From Sphingopyxis sp. UBA6723 (GTDB lineage Bacteria; Pseudomonadota; Alphaproteobacteria; Sphingomonadales; Sphingomonadaceae), in the NCBI RefSeq assembly GCF_002454115.1, contig NZ_DKIH01000011.1, forward strand, positions 261,426 through 325,425: DNA of 64,000 bases. The letters run 5' to 3'. The notes under the pieces were generated by a model. It ran no database searches. It saw only the letters and a list, made by a program, of their open reading frames with translations, and was not told the DNA's origin. The translations under genes were made by a program, and so were the position numbers. Shown piece after piece: positions 34,784 to 44,011 of this stretch (the first letter of the stretch is position 1; every line of letters begins with the position of its first letter).

Positions 34784-35845
34784 ATGACCACACCCACGCG
34801 TTTTCGTCCCTCGTTCGGATTGGCCCTTGGCGTTCTCGCCCTGCTCGCCGGCTGTTCGCAGGAGGCCGGGGACGACAAGGCGGCGGGCGGCGAGAAAGTC
34901 GTCAATCTTTATAGCGCGCGCCATTACGACACCGATCTTCCGCTCTATGAGCGCTTCACCCGCGAAACCGGCATCCGGATCAACCGGATCGAGGGCAATG
35001 CCGATCAGCTGATCGCGCGCATGAAGGCCGAAGGCGCGACCAGTCCCGCCGACCTGTTCATCACCGCCGATGCCGGCGCGCTGTGGCGCGCCGAACAGGC
35101 GGGGCTGTTCCAGCCGGTCGAATCGGCAGTAATTGCACAGCGCATCCCGGCCAATCTGCGCGAACCATCGGGGCTGTGGACCGGTTTCATGCGCCGCGCG
35201 CGCATCGTCGCCTATGACAGCGCCAAGGTTCGCCCCGAAGAGGTCGACAGCTATGACAAGCTCGCAGGCCCGCGTTTTCGCGGTCAGATTTGCGTCCGGT
35301 CGGCGGACAGCATCTATAATCTTTCGCTCGTCGGAGCACTGATCGAAGCTTGGGGGCCGGAACGCGCTCAAGCCTGGACGCGCGGCATCGTCGCCAATAT
35401 GGCGCGCCCGCCCGAAGGCGGCGACCGCGACCAGATCCGCGCCGTCAGCGCCGGGGTTTGCCAGATCGCGCTGACCAACAGCTATTATTACATCCGCATG
35501 GCGAGTGGTGACGATGCGGCGGACAAGGCAGTGACCGACCGGGTCAAACTCGCCTTTACGTCGCTCGACGGCCAGGGCGCGCACGTGAATATCTCCGGCG
35601 GCGGGGTGGCGCGGGGTGCGCCCAACAAGGCGAATGCGATCCGCCTGCTCGAATTTTTCACCGAAGCCGCGACGCAGGAACATATCGCGCGCCACAATAA
35701 CGAATTTCCGGCCAGTCCCGCGGTCAAGGCTCCCGAACCGGTCGCGGCCTATACGAACTTCACGGCCCATCCGATGGCGGTCGCAGCCTTTGCCCGGCGG
35801 CAGCCCGAAGCGCAGAAGATGATGAGCGCGGCGGGCTGGCGCTGA
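34784..35845 (+). CDS. Iron(III) ABC transporter substrate-binding lipoprotein (FutA/FbpA type)
   Basis: A 353-residue protein. Lipoprotein signal with LLAGC lipobox at about residue 24, then the periplasmic binding fold starting VVNLYSARHYDTDLPLYERF. The twin tyrosines in TNSYYYIRM match the ferric-iron ligands of FbpA/FutA proteins. ATG chosen after AAAAGGAG; an upstream ATG 18 codons earlier is not supported. First gene of an ABC operon with a Fur-like box upstream. Confidence 0.92.
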   Translation: MTTPTRFRPSFGLALGVLALLAGCSQEAGDDKAAGGEKVVNLYSARHYDTDLPLYERFTRETGIRINRIEGNADQLIARMKAEGATSPADLFITADAGALWRAEQAGLFQPVESAVIAQRIPANLREPSGLWTGFMRRARIVAYDSAKVRPEEVDSYDKLAGPRFRGQICVRSADSIYNLSLVGALIEAWGPERAQAWTRGIVANMARPPEGGDRDQIRAVSAGVCQIALTNSYYYIRMASGDDAADKAVTDRVKLAFTSLDGQGAHVNISGGGVARGAPNKANAIRLLEFFTEAATQEHIARHNNEFPASPAVKAPEPVAAYTNFTAHPMAVAAFARRQPEAQKMMSAAGWR

Positions 35846-37398
35846 AACCGGGTCCACTCGGCCTCGCCGCCGCCTTCGCCGCGCTGATCGCGGCGCTGCC
35901 GCTGGTCGGCGTCGTGATAGCGGCACTGGGCAGCGGCGGCGACCAGATCGCCGCGTCCGAAATCGCGCGCTATGCAGCGACATCGGCGCTGCTGGCACTG
36001 GCGGTCGGGGTCATCACGGCAACCGTCGGGACGATCACCGCCTGGCTGACCGTGATGCACGATTTTCCGGGACGCCGTATCTTTACTTGGGCGCTCGTCC
36101 TGCCGCTCGCTGTCCCCGCATTTGCGCTGGCTTATGCCTATGGCGATGTGTTCGATGTGGCCGGTGCGCTGCGCACCAGTCTGCGCACACACTGGGGCTT
36201 CGATCTGCCGATCGCGATGCGCTCGGTACCCGGCGCGGCCTTTGTGCTCGGCATGGCCTTCTACCCCTATGTCTATCTCGCCATGCGCGCTGCGTTCCTC
36301 AACCAGTCCGTCGATCTGATCGATGCCGGACGAATGCTCGGCGCCTCCCGCTGGCGGATCGTACGCGCGGTGGCGCTGCCCGCCGCGCGACCTGCGCTGG
36401 CGGCGGGCGTGGCGCTCGCGGTGATGGAAACGCTCGCCGAATATGGTGCGCTCCAGTTTCTGAGCGTGCAGACGTTGACCACCGGCATCGTGCGCACCTG
36501 GTCGGTCTTTGGATCGACCGCCGGTGCGGCCCGGCTGGCGCTGCCACTGCTCGCCGCGGCGGCGCTGCTGCTGTGGATCGAACGGGCGGGTCGGCGTGGA
36601 TCGGTGCAGGAAGGCGGGCGGGGCCGGATGCGGCCGATCCCGGTGGCGACCCTCAACGGCTGGCGCGCAGCAGCCGCGACCGCCACCTGCTTGCTGCCGA
36701 TCCTCGCGGGCCTGTTGCTGCCGGTTGCCTGGTTGCTGACGCTTACTCTGGCGCAAGCGCCCGACTGGACGCGGTTGATAGCGGCGGCAGGACGCACCCT
36801 CTCGCTCGGGGTGGCGGGTGCGGTGCTGACGGTCATGCTGGCGACGGCGCTGGCGCTCGGCGCACGTAAGATGCCTTATGCCGTCCGGCTGGCGAGCCTC
36901 GGCTATGCCACCCCTGGCGCCGTTATGGCGATCGGCCTGCTCGTTCCCGCAGGCATGATATGGCGCGGCACAGGCATATCCTCGGGCGTCGCGGTTGGCG
37001 TCGGGCTGTTGCTATTCGCCTATGCCGCGCGGCTGATGGCGGCGGCGCTGGAGCCGATAGAGGCGGGGCTGGCGCGCATCGCGCCGTCCACCCGCGATGG
37101 CGCGCGATTGCTGGGCCGAAGCGAAATGCGCACCGCGTGGGACATCGATCTGCCGATCGCGCGCGGCGCGATCCTGACGGCGGGGCTTTTCGTGTTCATC
37201 GATATCGTCAAGGAACTGCCCGCGACGCTCATCCTGCGGCCATTCGATTTCGATACGTTGGCGGTGATCGCCAGCAATTATGCGCTCGATGAACGACTGG
37301 GACAGGCAGGGTTGCCGTCGATCCTGATTTTGCTGCTGGCGATCGGTCCGGTGCTGGTGCTGTCGCGCCGCATTGCCACCTCGCGTCCGGGATCTTAG
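35842..37398 (+). CDS. Iron(III) ABC transporter permease, probable CTG start
   Basis: About 518 residues; two fused permease halves of six helices each, with two EAA loops (DAGRMLGASRWRIVRAVALP and DGARLLGRSEMRTAWDIDLP). The first usual start codon in frame is GTG at 35914, but that would delete the first membrane helix, which is encoded just upstream as LGLAAAFAALIAALPLVGVV. No ATG, GTG or TTG precedes it; CTG at 35842 overlaps the previous stop as CTGA, mirroring the ATGA couplings elsewhere. The CTG start is therefore proposed. Confidence 0.82.
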   Translation: MKPGPLGLAAAFAALIAALPLVGVVIAALGSGGDQIAASEIARYAATSALLALAVGVITATVGTITAWLTVMHDFPGRRIFTWALVLPLAVPAFALAYAYGDVFDVAGALRTSLRTHWGFDLPIAMRSVPGAAFVLGMAFYPYVYLAMRAAFLNQSVDLIDAGRMLGASRWRIVRAVALPAARPALAAGVALAVMETLAEYGALQFLSVQTLTTGIVRTWSVFGSTAGAARLALPLLAAAALLLWIERAGRRGSVQEGGRGRMRPIPVATLNGWRAAAATATCLLPILAGLLLPVAWLLTLTLAQAPDWTRLIAAAGRTLSLGVAGAVLTVMLATALALGARKMPYAVRLASLGYATPGAVMAIGLLVPAGMIWRGTGISSGVAVGVGLLLFAYAARLMAAALEPIEAGLARIAPSTRDGARLLGRSEMRTAWDIDLPIARGAILTAGLFVFIDIVKELPATLILRPFDFDTLAVIASNYALDERLGQAGLPSILILLLAIGPVLVLSRRIATSRPGS

Positions 37399-37408
37399 GT
37401 CGCAGTCC

Positions 37409-38434
37409 ATGAACAAAACTGCTGCCCTGACAATCGAAAATATCGGCAAGCGCTTTGGCGATGTCGTCGCCGTGACGGACGCGTGCCTGACGCTGGAGGC
37501 GGGCACGGTGACCTGCCTGCTCGGGCCATCGGGGTGCGGCAAGACCAGCCTGCTGCGGATGATAGCCGGACTGGAACGGGCCGACACAGGGCAAATCCAT
37601 GCCTCCGGCCGGATGCTGGCGGGCGATTCCCACCATGTCGCGCCCGAAGACCGCGGCATTGGGCTGGTGTTCCAGGACTATGCGCTGTTCCCGCATCTCG
37701 ACGTTGCGGCCAATATCGGTTTCGGATTGCGTACCTTGGATGCAGCGTCGCGGGCGGCGCGGGTCACGGCGCTGCTCGACCGGTTCCGGATCGCCCCCCT
37801 TGCCAGCGCCTATCCGCACAGCCTGTCGGGAGGCGAGCAACAGCGGGTCGCCATCGCCCGCGCGCTGGCCCGCGATCCTGCCGTGGTGCTGATGGACGAG
37901 CCCTTTTCGGGCATCGAGGGTGCGCTCCGGCGCGAAATTCAATCCGCGATCCTGGCGGCGCTGCGTGGATCCGGCGCGGCGGTGCTGATCGTCACCCACG
38001 ATCCCGAAGATGCGATGCGCAACGGCGATCGGATCGTGCTGATGCATCGGGGACGGATATTACAGGCGGGTACGCCCCAGACCTGCTATCGCGCGCCGAC
38101 CAGCCTCGCGGCCGCGGCCATGTTGGGTCCGATCAACGCGATACCGGGCGTCGTCAACGCCGGACGCCTGCAAAGCGCTTTGACCGCATATCCTGCGCCC
38201 GATGTCGCCGATGGACCGGTGTTACTGCTCGCCCGGCCAGAGGACGTCACGATTACGCCCAGCGACGACGACATCGCGAAGGCCGTCACCATCCTTGGCA
38301 ATGCTTATATCGGCGGCAAATATGAGGTGACGATGGCCATCGATGACCTGACGCTGGTTGTCCATCAACCCGAGCCCGCCATCGACGGCCGATATGCGCT
38401 GGCCATTGATGGGGGCTCGGTGGTACCTGCCTGA
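37409..38434 (+). CDS. Iron(III) ABC transporter ATP-binding protein (FbpC type)
   Basis: A 341-residue ATPase. Walker A GPSGCGKTS, Q-loop VFQDYALFPHL, signature LSGGEQQRVAIARA, Walker B AVVLMDEPFSG, and H-loop VTHDPEDA. The C-terminal about 100 residues form a TOBE-like domain (LLLARPEDVTITPSD). ATG MNKTAAL lies 10 bp after the permease stop; an upstream in-frame start overlapping the permease is not needed. Energises the two preceding gene products. Confidence 0.95.
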   Translation: MNKTAALTIENIGKRFGDVVAVTDACLTLEAGTVTCLLGPSGCGKTSLLRMIAGLERADTGQIHASGRMLAGDSHHVAPEDRGIGLVFQDYALFPHLDVAANIGFGLRTLDAASRAARVTALLDRFRIAPLASAYPHSLSGGEQQRVAIARALARDPAVVLMDEPFSGIEGALRREIQSAILAALRGSGAAVLIVTHDPEDAMRNGDRIVLMHRGRILQAGTPQTCYRAPTSLAAAAMLGPINAIPGVVNAGRLQSALTAYPAPDVADGPVLLLARPEDVTITPSDDDIAKAVTILGNAYIGGKYEVTMAIDDLTLVVHQPEPAIDGRYALAIDGGSVVPA

Positions 38435-38456
38435 AGGATTGCAGCCGACCGCGCTG

Positions 38457-39017
38457 CTACGCTGTGACCTTCGCCGCCGCGAGCGCATCGACAATCGCGT
38501 CGCAGAAAGCCGGCAGATCGTCGGGGCAGCGGCTGGTGATGATATGGCCATCGACCACCACTGCCTGATCGACAAAATCGGCCCCGGCGTTGACCATGTC
38601 GGTGCGGATCGACTTGTAACTCGTCATCTGCTTGCCCTTGACCAGCCCGGCCTCGATCAGCAGCCACGGGGCGTGGCAGATCGCGGCGACCGGCTTGCCG
38701 GCCGCGGCAAATTCACGGATCAGCGCGATCGCATCGGCATCTACGCGGAGCAGGTCGGGGTTCATCTGGCCGCCGGGCAGCACCAGCGCACCATAATCAT
38801 CGGCTTTGACGTCGCTGATCTTCAGGTCGACCTCGATCTCGTCACCCCAATCGCCGTCGTCCCAACCGGCAATATCGCCCATTTCCAGCGATGCGATATC
38901 GACGTCCGCGCCGGCATCTTGCAGCCGTTCCAGCGGCACTTCGAGTTCGGACTGTTCAAAGCCGTGCGTGGCCATGATCAGGATACGCTGCGATGCGAGC
39001 GGTTCGGCGACGGCCAT
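38457..39017 (-). CDS. PfpI/DJ-1 family type 1 glutamine amidotransferase-like protein
   Basis: A 186-residue protein. RILIMATHGFEQSELEVP at the N-terminus with the conserved Glu, YGALVLPGGQMNPD, and the nucleophile elbow AICHAPWLL with the active Cys. PfpI/YhbO-type members are linked to protein or nucleotide deglycation and stress; protease activity is doubtful for many. Convergent with the ABC ATPase gene. Confidence 0.9.
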   Translation of the reverse strand: MAVAEPLASQRILIMATHGFEQSELEVPLERLQDAGADVDIASLEMGDIAGWDDGDWGDEIEVDLKISDVKADDYGALVLPGGQMNPDLLRVDADAIALIREFAAAGKPVAAICHAPWLLIEAGLVKGKQMTSYKSIRTDMVNAGADFVDQAVVVDGHIITSRCPDDLPAFCDAIVDALAAAKVTA

Positions 39018-39097
39018 GCGATATTCCTTTCAACAATGAATATCCTGAACGCCGTCGTCGCCGCGCTTGTTGCATTGCCCCGCGATCATGGCGGCAC

Positions 39098-39128
39098 AAA
39101 AAAAGGGCGGCCCGTCGCCGGGCCGCCC
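39098..39128 (-). terminator. Rho-independent terminator after the autotransporter gene
   Basis: Hairpin GGGCGGCCC-N6-GGGCCGCCC (39105-39128) followed on the minus strand by seven T (A7 at 39098-39104). It lies 23 bp downstream of the autotransporter stop. Confidence 0.85.
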
Positions 39129-39151
39129 GCATTGTTTCGTCTGCCTTTGGT

Positions 39152-42100
39152 TTAGAAGTGGAAGGTCACCGAACCGCGATAGCTCTGGTTCGAGACATCC
39201 TTGCGTCCGATCGTCGTGTCGGCGCCGATCGACAGATCGACATTGCCGGTCACGATCGTGATCCCGCCACCAACCTCGAACCAGTCCTTGTCGGTCCCGG
39301 CGAGGCCGAAGATCGCGCTGGGTCCGGGTCCGCCGACAAAGGTTGCACCGAAGGATGCCGGGGCGTCTTCGAACTCATGGACATAATCGGCGCTGAGGTG
39401 GGGCTGGAAGCGGCTGCCCTTCTTGCCCGACAGGGCCAGACCGGCACGCGCTTGCAGGCTGTTGAAGTTCGACCGGTCGAGCCGCAGCGCCGGGCCGCCA
39501 CCATTTTCCTTGATGTCGGAAAAGCCGATATGGCTGGCCCGTGCCGCGACCCGCGGCCCGAATTCAAGCGAGCCAAGGTCGAAATTCTTGGCCAGACTGA
39601 CTTCGCCGGTGAAGATCAGCGAGGTGTCGTCGCCGGTCAGCGTGAACGGCGTCCCGATCAGGTCGGCGACCCGCGTGGTGCGCGAGTCGAACGCACCGGC
39701 GCTGATCTGCGTCGCGAGCTCGATTCCGCCGCCCAGCGCCGCCTTGCCGTAAAGCGTACCCTGATACAGGCTGCCGCTGGCGGTTTGCCCACCCACGGGG
39801 GTTGTGCCATCGACATCGGTATAGCTGAGCGAGAAACCAATAACGCTGCCCTCGTCCAGTGCTTTTTCGATACCGCCCGCCAGATAGAAGCCGTCGAACT
39901 GGTCGCGGCTGCCGCCCGGCAACGCACTGGCCATCGGACGGCTGTCGCCGTCGAGATAACCACCCGCCAGGAAGGCGCTGGTATCTTCGGGCAACCGGCC
40001 CTGCTGCACCGTCACCGCATCACTGTCCGAGCGTACCGCCATCATGTCGGCGCCGACCGACGTCATGTTGAGCTGCGCCAGCTGCACCGGACGGCCGATC
40101 ATCGACAGGGTGCCCCCCATGTCGCCGGCATCGAGCTGGAGCAGGCGATCGCGCGTGAAGCGCGACATATTGTCGATCGCCACGGTCGCGAGCGAGCCGC
40201 GCAGCGTTTCCGTCCGCGGCGCCCAGCTTTCGAGCGTGGCGCGGATCGTCGCGGCATTCTGCAGATCAAGCGGGCCATAGACGCTGGCGAGACCCGCGGT
40301 GCCGCGCGATTGATCCAGCAACTGGGCATAAGCGCCCTGGACCGCGGTTGCGGCGACCACGTCGCGATAGAGACCAGCCTCTATTTCGAATGACACGCTG
40401 TTCAGATTATAGGTCAGGCGCGGGGTCAGGATCGCCGAAATCGCCGATGCCGATCCAAAAGTACCGGTCACGCCGCCCGCCGCGGTCAAAAAGGTGTAGC
40501 GATCGCCCGCGGTCACCTGATGACCCGCCACCGGCGAGAAGCTGACCGCGCCGCCCAGTGTCGCCGAACCCGTCAAGGTGCCGTTCGGCACCACCGCCAG
40601 CACGTCAGACGTGCCGTTCGGCCCGAAGTTGATGAACAGATTGTTGCCGGATGACAGCACCAGATTGCCGCCGACGGTCAGTGTGCCGATCGTCGTCGGC
40701 GTCCCGGGCGCGACTTGGCCGAGTACGCTGGTCAGGAACGGCGCATTGATCCGTCCTGACCCCATCAAACCGCCGCCGAACAGGCTGTAGTCACCCACAG
40801 AGCTGAGCGTCCCGTTGACCGTCACCATACCCGCGAGCTGGTTGACGTTGATCAGCGAAGACAGCGATGCACCCGAATCGATCTGAAGCGCCGCGCCCGC
40901 GGTACCGATCGTCAGCCGATCGACGGTGACATTGGCGCCCGACAGGGTGGTGAGCCCGGTGGCGCTGAGCGTCACGTCGAAATAGCGCGGCGCAGTACCG
41001 GCCGTGCGCACCGGATCAACATTGTTCGGCACGAAGTTCATTGCCCCCGGCAAACCGTTGGCAAGCGTCGCGGCGGGCAGCGGAATGGCCGCCGCTTGCG
41101 CCTCGGGCTGCACGCCGGGGATCAGCCCATCGCGCGCCGCGGTCGCCCCCGCTGCGATCTCGGCAATCGAGGCTGAACCGGCATTGTCATCGGAGGTACC
41201 GATCGGCCGGTTTTCGACGACCCCGACCCCGGTTCGGGTGTCGAAGCATTCGCTGACCCCAGCGCTTTGGAAACAGATCTGCCCGAAATCGCCGCTCGTC
41301 CCATCCTTTTGCTCACCGGTCAGCGTTGGAATGCCGTTGACCAGTTGGCCGCCCGATTCGATCATGTACGACGGATCGATCGTCGATACCCAATGGCTGG
41401 GATCGGTCCACGACCCGTTGCCCGCCTTGGCCGACACATAATGATAGGGATTGTTCGCCGCGATCCAGTCCCAATAGAGGTAAAGCGGCTGGTAAAAGGA
41501 CACGGTGCCATAGCTGTTCGCGGGCTGCGGCGGCCCAAAGAAGCGGGTGTAGCCGCCCGACAGGACACCGATAACGACTTGGCGCGCAAACGCGTTCTGC
41601 AGAATCAGCGGCCCCCCCGAATCGCCCTGCGACGTAATGCCTTCCAGCGATGCACCGTTCGGATTGGTGCGCGCATTGTCACGGAACGCATTGAAATCGA
41701 ACGGGCTGGCGCCCGTCATGCCGCGCCGCGGATCGTCGAAATCCAAGAAATACAGATTCTGGGTGAGGCCGTTGGGAACGCCGCCGAACAGAAAGCCTTC
41801 GAACGTCTGGAGATCAGTCAGGGCGCCGAGGATGTTTTCGGCCGAGCGGCGGCGGAAGTCGCTACCCGCAGCGCCGGTCTGACCCGTGCCGTTCTGGCCA
41901 TAGCCGACGATGCCCACATCATAGCCGGTTCCCGATGCCCCGATCGTGCCGGTGTTGGTCAGCGGCGAGAAAAGCAGTGCCCAGGTCGGGATATTGGCCG
42001 CTGGCGTGTCGAGCGCTGCAATAGCGACATCGCCGTACAGAAACCCCCGCGACGCCGGTTCGAGCGACAAGGGATTATAGTTGAGCCAGTTGGAATTGTA

Positions 42101-42655
42101 GAAAGCCTGCGCCGTATTGGTCTGGTAGCGACCAGCGCCGCCAGCACCGCCGAGCAGCCAGCGCACCAGTTCATCCGTCTGACCCGGCGCGTTCGCACGG
42201 GTATTGGTTTCAAAGCCGAAGGCGATCGCGGTGCCGCCCGAATTCGCGCCATAAGCGGTCGCGGCGCGCGTATTGACGCAGTGCGCCGCGAACAGGACTG
42301 TGCGCGGGTTGATCAAAGTGCCGGTGCAAAGGCCGACTGAACCGCCACCCGCATCGACGACCATCTGGCCGATGCCGGTGATGTTGACCGGGTCACGCGC
42401 CGTTGTCGGCGTCCCCGGATTGGCGATCAGGATTTCGGGTTCGGGGGTGATCTGCTGGATCGTTGGCCCAGCGATCGACACCAGATCGGCCTGCGGTTCG
42501 GGCTGGGTGGCGGCAATATAGCCTTCGCCGCCGGTCGGCGCGACGCTGGCGTCCGCCTGCGCCAGGGCCGGCGTCATCTGTAACAAGCCTGCAACGCACA
42601 CCGACGCCAACAGGCCTCCGCGGCGCACGCGCCGCGAATTACGATCAAAAGTCAT
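39152..42655 (-). CDS. Serine-protease autotransporter
   Basis: A 1167-residue protein. Signal peptide about 1-33 (ends PALAQA). Trypsin-like protease domain about 85-400 with the triad in VLFAAHC (His125), YGDVAIAAL (Asp209) and SQGDSGGPL (Ser346). A repetitive beta-helix passenger (about 550-800, with ILGQ/GxLxVGGN-type repeats) precedes an autotransporter beta-domain (about 880-1167) ending SYRGSVTFHF with a terminal Phe. It secretes itself through the outer membrane; the target is unknown. An AT-rich 200-bp leader lies upstream. Confidence 0.93.
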   Translation of the reverse strand: MTFDRNSRRVRRGGLLASVCVAGLLQMTPALAQADASVAPTGGEGYIAATQPEPQADLVSIAGPTIQQITPEPEILIANPGTPTTARDPVNITGIGQMVVDAGGGSVGLCTGTLINPRTVLFAAHCVNTRAATAYGANSGGTAIAFGFETNTRANAPGQTDELVRWLLGGAGGAGRYQTNTAQAFYNSNWLNYNPLSLEPASRGFLYGDVAIAALDTPAANIPTWALLFSPLTNTGTIGASGTGYDVGIVGYGQNGTGQTGAAGSDFRRRSAENILGALTDLQTFEGFLFGGVPNGLTQNLYFLDFDDPRRGMTGASPFDFNAFRDNARTNPNGASLEGITSQGDSGGPLILQNAFARQVVIGVLSGGYTRFFGPPQPANSYGTVSFYQPLYLYWDWIAANNPYHYVSAKAGNGSWTDPSHWVSTIDPSYMIESGGQLVNGIPTLTGEQKDGTSGDFGQICFQSAGVSECFDTRTGVGVVENRPIGTSDDNAGSASIAEIAAGATAARDGLIPGVQPEAQAAAIPLPAATLANGLPGAMNFVPNNVDPVRTAGTAPRYFDVTLSATGLTTLSGANVTVDRLTIGTAGAALQIDSGASLSSLINVNQLAGMVTVNGTLSSVGDYSLFGGGLMGSGRINAPFLTSVLGQVAPGTPTTIGTLTVGGNLVLSSGNNLFINFGPNGTSDVLAVVPNGTLTGSATLGGAVSFSPVAGHQVTAGDRYTFLTAAGGVTGTFGSASAISAILTPRLTYNLNSVSFEIEAGLYRDVVAATAVQGAYAQLLDQSRGTAGLASVYGPLDLQNAATIRATLESWAPRTETLRGSLATVAIDNMSRFTRDRLLQLDAGDMGGTLSMIGRPVQLAQLNMTSVGADMMAVRSDSDAVTVQQGRLPEDTSAFLAGGYLDGDSRPMASALPGGSRDQFDGFYLAGGIEKALDEGSVIGFSLSYTDVDGTTPVGGQTASGSLYQGTLYGKAALGGGIELATQISAGAFDSRTTRVADLIGTPFTLTGDDTSLIFTGEVSLAKNFDLGSLEFGPRVAARASHIGFSDIKENGGGPALRLDRSNFNSLQARAGLALSGKKGSRFQPHLSADYVHEFEDAPASFGATFVGGPGPSAIFGLAGTDKDWFEVGGGITIVTGNVDLSIGADTTIGRKDVSNQSYRGSVTFHF

Positions 42656-42795
42656 AAACTACCCCCGTAGTATTAGAGTTCGCCGCATCCGGGTCAGAGA
42701 CTTGGCGCATAGGGATAGCCTAACCATGCGCGGCAATTAAACAATGCCACATTTATCGATATTTAACTCCGTTCGTCGCGTTCGCCGACGGCACG

Positions 42796-42824
42796 AAAAA
42801 GGGCGGCCCGTCGCCGGACCGCCC
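42796..42824 (-). terminator. Rho-independent terminator after rpsI
   Basis: Hairpin GGGCGGCCC..GGACCGCCC (42801-42824) with five A at 42796-42800, i.e. U5 on the minus strand. It lies 32 bp after the rpsI stop. It matches the terminator at 39105-39128 in 23 of 24 stem-loop positions. Confidence 0.85.
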
Positions 42825-42856
42825 TCCTCTTCTCCACCCGTCGGTGGAAAAAGCTC

Positions 42857-43351
42857 TTAACGCTTCGAGAACTGGAAGCTGCGGCGGGCCTTGGCCTTAC
42901 CGTATTTCTTACGCTCGACGGCGCGGCTGTCGCGGGTCAGGAAGCCAGCCGCCTTGACCGGGCTGCGCAGCGCCGGTTCGAAGCGGGTCAGCGCCTGCGC
43001 GATGCCGTGCAGCACTGCGCCTGCCTGACCCGACAGGCCGCCGCCCTTGACCGTGGCGACAATGTCATAGCTGCCGACGCGGTCGGTCAGACCGAAGGGC
43101 TGGTTGATCACGAGGCGCAGCGTCGGACGTGCGAAATACATTTCCTGGTCGCGGCCGTTGATCGTGATCTTGCCCGTGCCGGGCTTCAGCCACACGCGGG
43201 CAACGGCGTCCTTGCGGCGGCCGGTCGCATAAGCGCGGCCCTGCTTGTCGACGATCTTTTCGCGCAGCGGCGCGGTCGAAACCGGAGCGGCGGTGCCTTC
43301 GACGGCGCCACCAAGGTCCTTGAGATCGGTCATGGTCTGTTCGTCAGCCAT
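42857..43351 (-). CDS. rpsI: 30S ribosomal protein S9
   Basis: A 164-residue protein. GRRKDAVARVWLKPGTGKITIN, GGLSGQAGAVLHGIAQAL and the C-terminal tail KKYGKAKARRSFQFSKR (which contacts the P-site tRNA) are diagnostic. A 35-residue N-terminal extension is typical for alphaproteobacteria. The ATG overlaps the rplM stop (TAATG), giving the usual rplM-rpsI pair. Confidence 0.98.
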   Translation of the reverse strand: MADEQTMTDLKDLGGAVEGTAAPVSTAPLREKIVDKQGRAYATGRRKDAVARVWLKPGTGKITINGRDQEMYFARPTLRLVINQPFGLTDRVGSYDIVATVKGGGLSGQAGAVLHGIAQALTRFEPALRSPVKAAGFLTRDSRAVERKKYGKAKARRSFQFSKR

Positions 43352-43833
43352 TATGCACCCACCTTGTTCTTGCGGTTCATCGACGCGACGTCGATCACTT
43401 CGGGGTTCTGCCCTTCATGCGGATGTTCGCTGCCGGCAAAAATGCGCAGGTTGCGCATCTGCTGACGGCCAAGCGGGCCACGCGGGATCATGCGTTCGAC
43501 GGCCTTTTCGAGCACGCGCTCGGGGAAACGGCCTTCGAGGATCTTCGCGGGGCTGGTTTCCTTAATGCCGCCGGCGTAGCCGGTGTGCTTGTAATAACGC
43601 TTGTCCTGCAATTTCTTGCCGGTGAACGCCACCTTCTCTGCGTTGATGACGATGACATTGTCACCGCAATCGACGTGAGGGGTGAACGACGGCTTATGCT
43701 TGCCGCGCAGGATGCTGGCGATGATCGATGCAACGCGGCCCACAACGAGACCCTCGGCGTCGATCAGCACCCATTTCTTTTCGACCGTGGCGGCGTTCGC
43801 CGATACGGTCGTCTTGGTCAGCGCCTTCATCAT
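43351..43833 (-). CDS. rplM: 50S ribosomal protein L13
   Basis: A 160-residue protein. KKWVLIDAEGLVVGRVASII, DNVIVINAEKVAFTGKKLQDKRYYKHTGY and RMIPRGPLGRQQMRNLRIF are diagnostic. Two ATGs in tandem follow AAGGAG; the first is taken. A longer open frame upstream is not L13. Early assembly protein of the 50S subunit. Confidence 0.98.
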   Translation of the reverse strand: MMKALTKTTVSANAATVEKKWVLIDAEGLVVGRVASIIASILRGKHKPSFTPHVDCGDNVIVINAEKVAFTGKKLQDKRYYKHTGYAGGIKETSPAKILEGRFPERVLEKAVERMIPRGPLGRQQMRNLRIFAGSEHPHEGQNPEVIDVASMNRKNKVGA

Positions 43834-43939
43834 GGCACGCTCCTTGACAGATGGGACTGGGCGATGGAGCAATGCCCCAACGCCCGAAACAAACCGCGCC
43901 GCCTGATCCATGATGGACGCAGCGGCGCTTCGGAGCGGG

Positions 43940-43968
43940 CCAATGACCGCAAGCGGGCGGAAAGTCAA
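43940..43968 (-). promoter_or_regulatory. Candidate rplM-rpsI promoter
   Basis: On the minus strand, TTGACT (43963-43968) and CATTGG (43940-43945) are separated by 17 bp, about 107 bp upstream of rplM. The -35 box is good, the -10 box is weak. The call is by eye only. Confidence 0.4.
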
Positions 43969-44011
43969 GCAATGCGCGGCTTTGCTGACGGGTATTATGA
44001 TACCTTGGGCT

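Noticed and set aside
35914..37398. GTG at 35914 as permease start
   Set aside because: It would remove the first transmembrane helix, which is clearly encoded just upstream in the same frame.
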